Shown piece by piece: positions 57,295 to 64,000 of a stretch of DNA of 64,000 bases. The DNA comes from Parafrankia elaeagni. Its GTDB lineage: Bacteria; Actinomycetota; Actinomycetes; Frankiales; Frankiaceae. The translations under genes were made by a program, and so were the position numbers. The notes below the pieces were generated by a model that was not told where the DNA came from, searched no databases, and worked only from the letters and a program-made list of their open reading frames with translations. The first letter of the stretch is position 1. Each line of letters begins with the position of its first letter. The DNA lies in NCBI RefSeq assembly GCF_000374165.1, contig NZ_KB893670.1, positions 217,718 through 281,717 on the forward strand, in the 5' to 3' direction.

Positions 57295-57584
57295 ATGAAA
57301 GCTCCCCCTCGCGTCGTCGGTCGCACCGCGAGCCGCCGTAACCGCTACCCGCGGGGTGCGAACCGCCCCCCTGACGCCTGCATCGCGCATCATAAACCGG
57401 TCCACACTCCGGCGGAGTGGAGCCGGACGCGGGCGGACGGTTTCTTTCAGCCACCACGGCGCGCGGGGCGTGCCCCGGCTGTTGCGATCCAGTGTCCCGC
57501 CCCCGGCCGCCGTTGCCAGCAGGCCGGGTCCGGCGCGTCCGATTCCGGCCACGGTGCCGCACCGGCGGAACGGGCCCGCGCGGT

Positions 57585-58610
57585 TCAGGCTCCGGTCAGC
57601 GACGGACCACCCGGACCGCCCGGACCGCTCTCCGAGCTGGCGCCCTCTTCAGACCCGGAGCCCTCTTCAGACCCGGTGGCGTTCCCGGAAGCGGGATCCC
57701 GAACGTCATCGTCATCGGGCCCGGCCGCGGCGCGGGCGGCAACGATCGCGTCGTAGACCTGCCGGGACCCGATCCCGTGGTCGGCGGCAACCGTCTTGCG
57801 TGCCTCCTTCGGCGTCATGCCCCCCGCGACGAGGTGCTCGACCGCCGCGGCCAGCGCCGCCGGGCCGGCCGGCCGGCCCGCGGCCGCACCGCCGAACGCG
57901 CTGTCAGCTCCGCCGCGGGCCCCCGCCGGAGCACCGGCGACAACCAGGGTGAACTCGCCTCGGATCTCACGGCCGTCGGTCGCCCAGTCCACCAGACCGG
58001 CCAGATCCGTCCGGACGATCTCCTCCCAGGTCTTGGTCAGCTCCCGGCACAGGGTCGCCCTCCGACCGCCGCCGAGGACGTCGGCCGCCTCGCGCAGCGC
58101 TGCCACCAGACGATGCGGGGACTCGAGGAACACCATGGTGCGGGGCTCGGCCGCCAGGCCGCGCAGGCGAGAGCGGCGCTCACCGCCCTTGCGGGGCAGG
58201 AACCCCTCGAAGGTCCACCGGTCCGAGGGGAGCCCGCTCACCGCGAGGGCCGCCGTCACCGCGGACGGGCCCGGCACGACCGTGACCGGCACGCCGGCCT
58301 GTGACGCCGCCGCGACCAGGCGGAAACCCGGGTCCGAGACCGCGGGCATGCCCGCGTCGGTGATCAGGGCAACGGTGGAGCCGGCGAGCAGCTGCTCGGT
58401 GAGCATCGCGGCACGCGCGCCCTCGACCGCGTCGTAGCAGGAGACCACCCGGCCCCGGATCGTGACCCCGAGCGCGTGGGCGAGCCGGCGCAGGCGCCGC
58501 GTGTCCTCCGCGGCGATGACGTCCGCGGTCGCGAGCACCTCGGCGAGCCGGGGGCTGGCGTCACGTGGGTCGCCGATCGGGGCACCGCACAGCACCAGGG
58601 TCCCGGACAC
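57585..58610 (-). CDS. rsmI: 16S rRNA 2'-O-ribose C1402 methyltransferase
   Basis: A 341-residue tetrapyrrole-methylase-fold RNA methyltransferase. GAPIGDPRDASPRLAEVLATADVIAAEDTRR, TDAGMPAVSDPGFRLVAAA, FEGFLPRKGGER and FLESPHRLVAAL are RsmI motifs. The C-terminal HTH-like part (about 245-295) includes MTPKEARKTVAADHGIGSRQVYD; an acidic tail follows. GTG start, 40 bases from the divergent mannosyltransferase gene, so promoters overlap. The pair is conserved in streptomycetes. Confidence 0.93.
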   Translation of the reverse strand: MSGTLVLCGAPIGDPRDASPRLAEVLATADVIAAEDTRRLRRLAHALGVTIRGRVVSCYDAVEGARAAMLTEQLLAGSTVALITDAGMPAVSDPGFRLVAAASQAGVPVTVVPGPSAVTAALAVSGLPSDRWTFEGFLPRKGGERRSRLRGLAAEPRTMVFLESPHRLVAALREAADVLGGGRRATLCRELTKTWEEIVRTDLAGLVDWATDGREIRGEFTLVVAGAPAGARGGADSAFGGAAAGRPAGPAALAAAVEHLVAGGMTPKEARKTVAADHGIGSRQVYDAIVAARAAAGPDDDDVRDPASGNATGSEEGSGSEEGASSESGPGGPGGPSLTGA

Positions 58611-58637
58611 CCGACCAGTCTGCCAGGGCCCAGGACC

Positions 58638-58643
58638 TACCCT
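58638..58643 (+). promoter_or_regulatory. Putative -10 of leaderless Pmt gene
   Basis: TACCCT seven bases before the GTG start, no Shine-Dalgarno, in the 40-base gap to rsmI. No clear -35. Confidence 0.35.
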
Positions 58644-58650
58644 GATCGGT

Positions 58651-60312
58651 GTGACGGCGACGACGGCGCATCTTTCCCGTTCCGAGACCGGACCGCCGGG
58701 TCCCGACGCGGACGCCGGTGCGGGTGCGGACGCCGGTGCGGGTGCGGACGCGCCGACTGCCGCCGTCCCGGCCGGCCGGGCGGAGCGGGAGCGGGAGCGG
58801 CAGGAACGGCGGGCGAAGCTGTGCCCACCGATGCCAGGCGACCGGCTGGTCGGCTGGGTCGCCCCGGTGCTCATCGCCGTAGCCGCCGGCATCCTGCGCT
58901 TCTGGCGGCTCACCGAACCCCGCGGGCTCTACTTCGACGAGGTCTACTACGTCAAGGACGCCTGGGGTCTCATGACCGCCGGGTACGAGATCAACTCGAA
59001 GACCTGCGACGGGCCCGCGTACGTCGTCCACCCGCCACTCGGCAAGTGGCTCATGGCCGCGTCACAGTGGCTGTTCGGCTATGTCGACTGTGCGGGCACC
59101 GCGCACGGCAGCCCCGAGCTGGGCTGGCGCTTCTCGTCCGCGCTCGCCGGCACGCTGGCCGTCCTGGTGCTCGCCCGGGCCGCGCGGCGGATCTTCCGCT
59201 CGACGCTGCTGGGATGCTTCGCCGGCCTCCTGCTGGCGCTGGACGGGCTGGCGTTCGTGCAGAGCCGGATCGGCATCCTCGACATCTTCCTGATGACGGG
59301 CATCGTCATCGCACTGGCCTGCCTGGTGCTCGACCGCGACGACGGCCGCCGGCGGATGGCCGCCCGGCTCGACCGGATGGAGCCGGGCGCGGCAGGGTCC
59401 GCCGACGCACGGTTCGGGCCACGTCTCGGCCCACGCCCGTGGCGGATCCTCATGGGAGTCGCGCTCGGCGCGTCCATGGGCGTGAAGTGGAGCGCGCTGT
59501 ACACCGTGGTGGGCTTCGCGGCGCTGGCCCTGGCGTGGGACGTCGGTGCCCGCCGCACGGCGGGGGCGCCGTCCCCCTTCCTGGGGGCGCTGCGCCGTGA
59601 TCTGCCCGGCTGGCTGGTGGGCTTCGTCGCCCTGCCCACCGTGACTTTCCTCGCGACGTGGACGGGCTGGTTCGTCACCGACGGCGGCTGGAACCGGGAC
59701 GCGCACGGTGACGGCTTCGTCAATGCCTGGCGCAGCTGGTGGGACTACCAGCAACAGGTCCTGAAGTTCCACGAGGGGCTGTCCGACTCCCACCCGTTCC
59801 GCTCGACACCGATGAGCTGGCTGGTGCTCGGACGTCCGATCGCCTACTTCTACAGCTCGCCGGTGTTCGGCGCCGAGGGTTGCACGGCACCGGGTGGCTG
59901 CTCGCGGGAGGTCATCGCGCTGGGGAACCCGGCGATCTGGTGGGGCGGCACGGCGGCTCTGGTCGGCTCGCTGGTGCTGTGGGTGCGCAGCCGCGACTGG
60001 CGGGCGGCGCTGGTGCTCGTCGGGTTCGGCTCGGCGTTCCTGCCCTGGCTGCTGCTTCCGGGCCGGACGATGTTCTTCTTCTACGCGCTGCCGTCGCTGC
60101 CGTTCCTGGTGCTGGGCCTGACGGCGATGGCGGGGCTGGTGCTGGGGCCGCGGGAGGCATCCGACGTCAGGCGGCTCACCGGCGCGCTGGCAGTCGGTGT
60201 GTACACGGTGGCCGTGGTCCTCCTGTTTGCCTATTTCTATCCGATTCTGGCCGCCGAGGTGATTCCGTACTCGTCCTGGCGGATGCGGATGTGGTTCCCG
60301 GGGTGGATCTGA
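58651..60312 (+). CDS. Protein O-mannosyltransferase (PMT family)
   Basis: A 553-residue polytopic GT39 enzyme transferring mannose from polyprenyl-phosphate-mannose to secreted proteins. Ten or so transmembrane helices; the external loop after helix 1 has LYFDEVYYVKD with the catalytic Asp96-Glu97, and HPPLGKWL. C-terminal hydrophobic block has FFFYALPSLPFLVLGL and WMRMWFPGWI-like end. GTG start; the N-terminal ~60 residues are disordered, with an 18-bp repeat encoding DAGAGA units. Divergent from rsmI. Links to surface glycans and glycoproteins. Confidence 0.92.
   Translation: MTATTAHLSRSETGPPGPDADAGAGADAGAGADAPTAAVPAGRAERERERQERRAKLCPPMPGDRLVGWVAPVLIAVAAGILRFWRLTEPRGLYFDEVYYVKDAWGLMTAGYEINSKTCDGPAYVVHPPLGKWLMAASQWLFGYVDCAGTAHGSPELGWRFSSALAGTLAVLVLARAARRIFRSTLLGCFAGLLLALDGLAFVQSRIGILDIFLMTGIVIALACLVLDRDDGRRRMAARLDRMEPGAAGSADARFGPRLGPRPWRILMGVALGASMGVKWSALYTVVGFAALALAWDVGARRTAGAPSPFLGALRRDLPGWLVGFVALPTVTFLATWTGWFVTDGGWNRDAHGDGFVNAWRSWWDYQQQVLKFHEGLSDSHPFRSTPMSWLVLGRPIAYFYSSPVFGAEGCTAPGGCSREVIALGNPAIWWGGTAALVGSLVLWVRSRDWRAALVLVGFGSAFLPWLLLPGRTMFFFYALPSLPFLVLGLTAMAGLVLGPREASDVRRLTGALAVGVYTVAVVLLFAYFYPILAAEVIPYSSWRMRMWFPGWI
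58711..58746. repeat. 18-bp repeat at 5' end of Pmt gene
   Basis: Two copies of GACGCCGGTGCGGGTGCG, in frame, encoding Asp-Ala-Gly-Ala-Gly-Ala in the disordered N-terminal tail of the mannosyltransferase. Confidence 0.85.
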
Positions 60313-60782
60313 CCGTTTTTGGCAGCCTGCCGCCCCCGAGCCGGCACGGACAGCCGCCCCCGGGTGCCGCTCCCGGCGGTTCGACTGCCGCCGAGCCGCC
60401 GGGAGCGGAAACAGGACACAGGATGACCCTCAGATAAGACCACAGTCGTGTCTCATGTCACCTTTACCGAAAACTCCCCTGAATGCTGACGACGCCACGA
60501 GATGGGACCATCACCGAGAGATGACCTCGGTCAGGCGAGGTCGGTACGGGGGAGACGTTTTCGACCATGGGAAGTCACCGAAAGTCCACAACACCGACGG
60601 CTACCAGCATCGCCACATCCCCGAACGAGGGGGGTCACGCACGCGCCGACAACCCGATCGGGGATCGTGGATCGGTCACCACGTCCCTTGGCCGCGGGGA
60701 TGAGGCGGTCCTCAAGGGCCTCCTCGGCACGATCGGCCACCGGCCACGGGTGTCCGGGGGACCTGAAATGGGAGGAAAGAGC
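60313..60782. other. Gap between Pmt and small gene
   Basis: About 470 bases, no gene supported. The next gene's frame stays open through part of it, but its good GGGAGGAAAG site indicates the later ATG. Confidence 0.45.
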
Positions 60783-60980
60783 ATGGCGGATGTGTCGGTA
60801 CGCTTCGCGATGACCGATGACAGCGAGATCGTCCTCAATCTCTCGCTCACCCAGGCAATCCGGCTCACCGAAGCCATCGCGTCGAAGGTCAGCCAGGCCA
60901 TGACCGAGCAGCCGCGCGCGGGCATGAACGGCAACGCCTACGGTCCGGGGGTGCGTCCGGGGCCGTACTCGACCTCCTGA
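60783..60980 (+). CDS. Uncharacterised 65-residue protein
   Basis: I do not recognise this protein. It starts MADVSVRFAMTDDSEIVLNL, then SLTQAIRLTEAIASKVSQAM, an alternation of strand and helix; the tail is glycine/proline-rich. ATG behind GGGAGGAAAG at five bases, the strongest ribosome site nearby, makes it likely real. No signal peptide or metal motif. Confidence 0.65.
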   Translation: MADVSVRFAMTDDSEIVLNLSLTQAIRLTEAIASKVSQAMTEQPRAGMNGNAYGPGVRPGPYSTS

Positions 60981-61148
60981 GCCCGCGCGGCCCTGCTCTC
61001 AGGGGCCCTGAGCCCGCGGCGGTCCGAGTCCCCGCCTCTCCCGCCGGTTGACGACCAGCGGCGCCGCGGCTCTCTCAAGCACCGGATCAGGCGCACCGGG
61101 CCGACGCGGTCCCCCGGCCCGCGGTCGGTGCGCCGGGTTGTCTCCGGG

Positions 61149-61904
61149 TCATCTCCTGGGCAGTGCCTGCGGCCCAGCACCGGGCAGCGGGCCCGTCCCG
61201 GGGTTCGCCGCCGCCCTGCCCGGCGGGCCGACCACCATGTCCTCCACGCCCATGTCCGGACGTCCGACGAACACGTCAGGGCGCCCGACCGCCGCCGCTG
61301 GACGCCCGGCGTTCGGGTTCCGGGCAGGCTCCCCGCTCGTGCCGGTGGGCGCGACGCCGGTGCCGGTCATCTCGGCGATCAGAGCGTTGAGCAGACCGAG
61401 GTCCCTGCGCCGCTGCTCGACCGCCGAGGCGGTGTCGGTGTGGCCCGGCGTCAGTGCGGCGCGCACCCGACCGAGCCCGGCACGCAGCGCGATGACGGCC
61501 TCGGGGGGCAGCAGGCCCTCCCGCAGCACCAGCACCACCTGCCCGCCGTGGTCCACCACGTCGCAGGGCTGGTTCATCGGCATCGTGACCACACGGATAC
61601 CCACGGGCGCCTCCTGGTCGTAGACCAGGCAGAGCTTGTCCTCCGCCAGCACCTCCGCGGAGCCGTCGTCCCACAGCACCGTCGCGCGGGCGCACCCGGA
61701 GGTGGCAGCGGGGGTGGCGTCCACCCGCACGCCACCGGACGAGGGCTGCGTCTCCTCCCACGACAGCGGGTGCACGGACAGCACCGTCCCACGCCTGGAC
61801 CACACACCGCCGCCGAGATCATCCACCGGAAAGACCCGGTCGCCGCGGGCGAACATGACAAGGCCGGCTCGGCCGTCCGCGATGGCCGGCCACTGCTTCG
61901 TCAT
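61149..61904 (-). CDS. Uncharacterised protein, probably leaderless
   Basis: A 251-residue protein I do not recognise. The N-terminal ~110 residues look like a compact beta-rich domain (LVMFARGDRVFPVDDLGGGVWSRRGTVLSV, ATVLWDDGSAEVLAEDKLCLVY), a pattern seen in SH3-like folds; a helical part follows (about 135-200), and the last 60 residues are Gly/Pro/Arg-rich with GRPDVFVGRPDMG. ATG was chosen because TACGAT lies six bases before it with no Shine-Dalgarno, a leaderless arrangement. It is divergent from the GH15 gene. Confidence 0.65.
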   Translation of the reverse strand: MTKQWPAIADGRAGLVMFARGDRVFPVDDLGGGVWSRRGTVLSVHPLSWEETQPSSGGVRVDATPAATSGCARATVLWDDGSAEVLAEDKLCLVYDQEAPVGIRVVTMPMNQPCDVVDHGGQVVLVLREGLLPPEAVIALRAGLGRVRAALTPGHTDTASAVEQRRRDLGLLNALIAEMTGTGVAPTGTSGEPARNPNAGRPAAAVGRPDVFVGRPDMGVEDMVVGPPGRAAANPGTGPLPGAGPQALPRR

Positions 61905-61910
61905 GTCGTG

Positions 61911-61916
61911 ATCGTA
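61911..61916 (-). promoter_or_regulatory. Putative -10 of leaderless unknown gene
   Basis: TACGAT on the minus strand, six bases before the ATG. No clear -35. Confidence 0.4.
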
Positions 61917-61949
61917 GGGTGCCTGCCCGGACGCCGGACACCCAAGACC

Positions 61950-61985
61950 CCATGGCCCGCGCGGGACCACCCGCGCGGGCCATGG
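61950..61985. terminator. Perfect 16-bp hairpin between divergent genes
   Basis: Arms CCATGGCCCGCGCGGG and CCCGCGCGGGCCATGG with loop ACCA: a perfect, very GC-rich stem. By shape it looks like a terminator, but no gene ends here; it lies in the promoter gap of two divergent genes, so it could be an operator or an RNA element. Confidence 0.6.
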
Positions 61986-61992
61986 CCGCCGC

Positions 61993-62012
61993 GGTCGCCC
62001 CCGAAGGCGACC
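61993..62012. promoter_or_regulatory. Second hairpin next to the 16-bp stem
   Basis: GGTCGCC and GGCGACC arms, loop of six bases, seven bases after the larger hairpin. Two consecutive hairpins precede the GH15 gene; the remaining ~290 bases up to its start show no gene. Confidence 0.45.
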
Positions 62013-62306
62013 CGACTGTCAGAACTGGCGGTTCACCTCGCCGGAGCCAGTCCCCGCCTGCCTGACCGGGGCAGGCCGTCACCACCCCGATCGGGTGGTC
62101 GGGGGCACCTTCGGCGGTGCTCTGTGGCTTGCCGGAGAGGCCGGTCCGCCTGCCGGGGCGGGGTACCTTCGGCTAACCACGTCGACGTGGGCGCAGTGAC
62201 CACCCGGCGGAAGACGCGCGGAACCTTCAGGACCTGCCGCTTCCCAGGACTTGCCGCACAGCCCGTCTCTCCGGCTCGCCCGGACATCCCACGCGCGGAG
62301 AACTGC

Positions 62307-64000
62307 ATGCCCGGATCCGACTACCCGCCGATCGAGGAGCACGGGGTCATCGGTGATCTCCGCACCGTGGCCCTGGTGGCCACGGACGGAACGATCGACT
62401 GGTACTGCCCGCAGCGTTTCGACGGCGCGTCCGTCTTCGCGAGCCTGCTGGACGCTGACCGCGGCGGCTCCTTCCGGATCCACTGCGGCGAGTCGAAGGC
62501 CAAGCAGCTCTACCTGCCCGACTCGAACATCCTGATGACGAGGTTCCTCACCCCGTCAGCGGTGGGCGAGGTCGTCGACTTCATGATCCCGGTCGACAAC
62601 GACCGCACCGAGACACCGCACGTGATCGTCCGGCAGGCCCGCGCCGTGCGCGGCACGGCCGGGTTCCAGCTGCGCTGCGACCCCCGTTTCGACTATGGGC
62701 GGGCGTCCCACACCGTGACCCTGGTGCCGGGGTCGGGAGCGGTCTTCGAGTCGGCGTCCGGCCGCCTCGTCCTGCGCACGGCGCTACCGCTGCGGGTGGT
62801 GGGAACAGCGGTCGCCTGCGACTTCGAGCTGGCGACGGGCGAGACGTCCGACATCGTGCTGGAGTGGGACTCCGAAATCCGGCCCCTGCAGACGGGGGAG
62901 GCGGACACCCTGTTCGCCCGGACCCTCGGGTACTGGCAGAACTGGCTGCGCTCCGCGCGGTACCAGGGCCGCTGGCGGGAGATGGTGCTCCGCTCGGCCC
63001 TGGTCCTGAAGCTGCTCGTGTACCGCCCGACCGGGGCACTCATCGCCGCCCCCACGACCTCCCTGCCGGAGGAGCTCGGCGGAGTGCGCAACTGGGACTA
63101 CCGCTACACCTGGATCCGGGACGCCGCCTTCACCACCTACGCGCTCATGGCCCTCGGCTTCACCGACGAGGCCGCGGCGTTCATGGACTGGCTGGAGCAG
63201 CGGTGCAAGGAGGCACCCCCCGACCAGGGCCTGAGCGTGCTCTACAGCGTGGACGGCAACGCCGACCTGGACGAGATCGTGCTCGAGCACCTCGCGGGCT
63301 ACCGCGGGTCGAAGCCCGTCCGGATCGGCAACGGCGCCGCCGGCCAGCTCCAGCTGGACATCTACGGCGAGCTGATGGACTCGGTCTACCTCTACAACAA
63401 GCAGGTCCCGATCTCGTTCCAGCTCTGGGAGGCTCTCGGGCGCCAGCTCGACTGGCTGGCCCAGCACTGGGAGCAGCCCGACGAGGGCATCTGGGAGACC
63501 CGCGGCGGGCGGCAGCGGTTCACCTACTCGGCGGTGATGACCTGGGTCGCGTTCGAGCGGGCCTGCCGGATCTCCCGGCAGCGCGGCCTGCCCGGGCCCA
63601 CCAACGACTGGAAGGACCACGCCGGGCGGGCCTACCGGTTCGTCCAGAACGAGGCCTGGAACCCCCAGCTCGGGGCGTACATGGAGTTCCCGGGCTCGCC
63701 GCGGCTGGACGCGTCGCTGCTCTGCATGCCGCTGGTGAAGTTCTCCGGCCCGACCGACCCCCGCTTCCTGTCCACCCTGGACCGGGTCGGCACGGACCTG
63801 GTCAGCGACAGCCTGGTGCGCCGGTACGCCGCCGACGGCAGCGACGGGCTGACCGGGGACGAGGGCACCTTCAACCTCTGCTCGTTCTGGTACGTCGAGG
63901 CGCTGACCCGGGCCGGGCGCACGACCGAGGCGCGCCTGGTCTTCGAGAAGATGCTCACCTACGCCAACCACGTGGGGCTCTACGCGGAGGAGATCGGCCC
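62307..64000 (+). CDS. GH15 glucoamylase/trehalase-type glycoside hydrolase, 3' end beyond window
   Basis: Cytoplasmic GH15 enzyme; family members hydrolyse terminal alpha-glucosidic bonds or trehalose. About 564 residues are visible of a usual ~600-670. N-terminal beta-sandwich (to ~210; starts YPPIEEHGVIGDLRTVALVA), then the (alpha/alpha)6 barrel with GVRNWDYRYTWIRDAAFT, YRGSKPVRIGNGAAGQLQLD and GIWETRGG. The final LYAEEIG is the start of the second catalytic Glu region. ATG with GGAG six bases upstream. No signal peptide, so trehalose or glycogen fragments are plausible; which one cannot be decided from this part. Confidence 0.9.
   Translation, partial: MPGSDYPPIEEHGVIGDLRTVALVATDGTIDWYCPQRFDGASVFASLLDADRGGSFRIHCGESKAKQLYLPDSNILMTRFLTPSAVGEVVDFMIPVDNDRTETPHVIVRQARAVRGTAGFQLRCDPRFDYGRASHTVTLVPGSGAVFESASGRLVLRTALPLRVVGTAVACDFELATGETSDIVLEWDSEIRPLQTGEADTLFARTLGYWQNWLRSARYQGRWREMVLRSALVLKLLVYRPTGALIAAPTTSLPEELGGVRNWDYRYTWIRDAAFTTYALMALGFTDEAAAFMDWLEQRCKEAPPDQGLSVLYSVDGNADLDEIVLEHLAGYRGSKPVRIGNGAAGQLQLDIYGELMDSVYLYNKQVPISFQLWEALGRQLDWLAQHWEQPDEGIWETRGGRQRFTYSAVMTWVAFERACRISRQRGLPGPTNDWKDHAGRAYRFVQNEAWNPQLGAYMEFPGSPRLDASLLCMPLVKFSGPTDPRFLSTLDRVGTDLVSDSLVRRYAADGSDGLTGDEGTFNLCSFWYVEALTRAGRTTEARLVFEKMLTYANHVGLYAEEIG

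Overview
The window is very GC-rich, with many GTG starts, leaderless-looking promoters and arginine/glycine-rich out-of-frame shadows. This indicates an actinobacterium. Gene content and order fit Frankia or a close relative (Parafrankia-like), but that is inference from style and synteny, not a database match. No rRNA, CRISPR array, insertion sequence, integrase or phage gene was seen. One tRNA (Gln, anticodon TTG) is present.

Layout. (1) 1-10.5 kb: housekeeping block on the minus strand: 3' part of eno cut by the window edge, an S49 signal-peptide peptidase, mazG, a SurA-like lipoprotein and mfd, then a MerR regulator on the plus strand. (2) 10.6-36.6 kb: an accessory surface-polysaccharide locus. 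It holds two membrane-anchored GH26-like hydrolases bracketing a cytidylyltransferase / Zn-peptidase-like / IspD-like trio, a Wzy-like polymerase, a Wzz-like protein with a P-loop-less kinase domain, a Wzx-like flippase with a ~540-residue disordered N-terminus, a C-methyltransferase, a sugar epimerase plus SDR pair, a mycosin-like S8 protease, three glycosyltransferases and a PIG-L deacetylase. (3) 36.8-52.9 kb: conserved block: pth-rplY, a seven-gene Asp23/AmaP envelope operon, ispE, an ABC-F ATPase, an acyl desaturase, tRNA-Gln, glmU, prs, trpS, ksgA, tatD. (4) 53-64 kb: a signal-less type I periplasmic-binding-fold protein, two convergent YdcF-like paralogues, rfbA and rfbC, rsmI divergent from a protein O-mannosyltransferase, two uncharacterised genes, and a GH15 glucoamylase/trehalase-type gene cut by the window end.

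In mycobacteria and streptomycetes eno, mazG and mfd lie close to glmU-prs-rplY-pth. Here a ~26-kb polysaccharide locus sits between mfd and pth, so it looks like an accessory insertion into a conserved backbone. Its genes can be read as one pathway: nucleotide-sugar supply (RfbF, IspD-like, SDR, epimerases, C-methyltransferase), assembly (GTs), export (Wzx), polymerisation and length control (Wzy, Wzz), and trimming (GH26, deacetylase).

Points most worth attention: ispE has no conventional start codon and appears to begin at CTG behind a perfect AAGGAG; the Asp23 operon contains a small protein with an HPD J-domain core and repeated VNWKG units; the GH26 pair brackets the coupled RfbF/Zn-peptidase/IspD-like trio; the flippase carries a repeated Y-[VI]-P-R-L motif in its disordered tail; and short in-frame tandem repeats (6-24 bp units) occur in at least nine genes.
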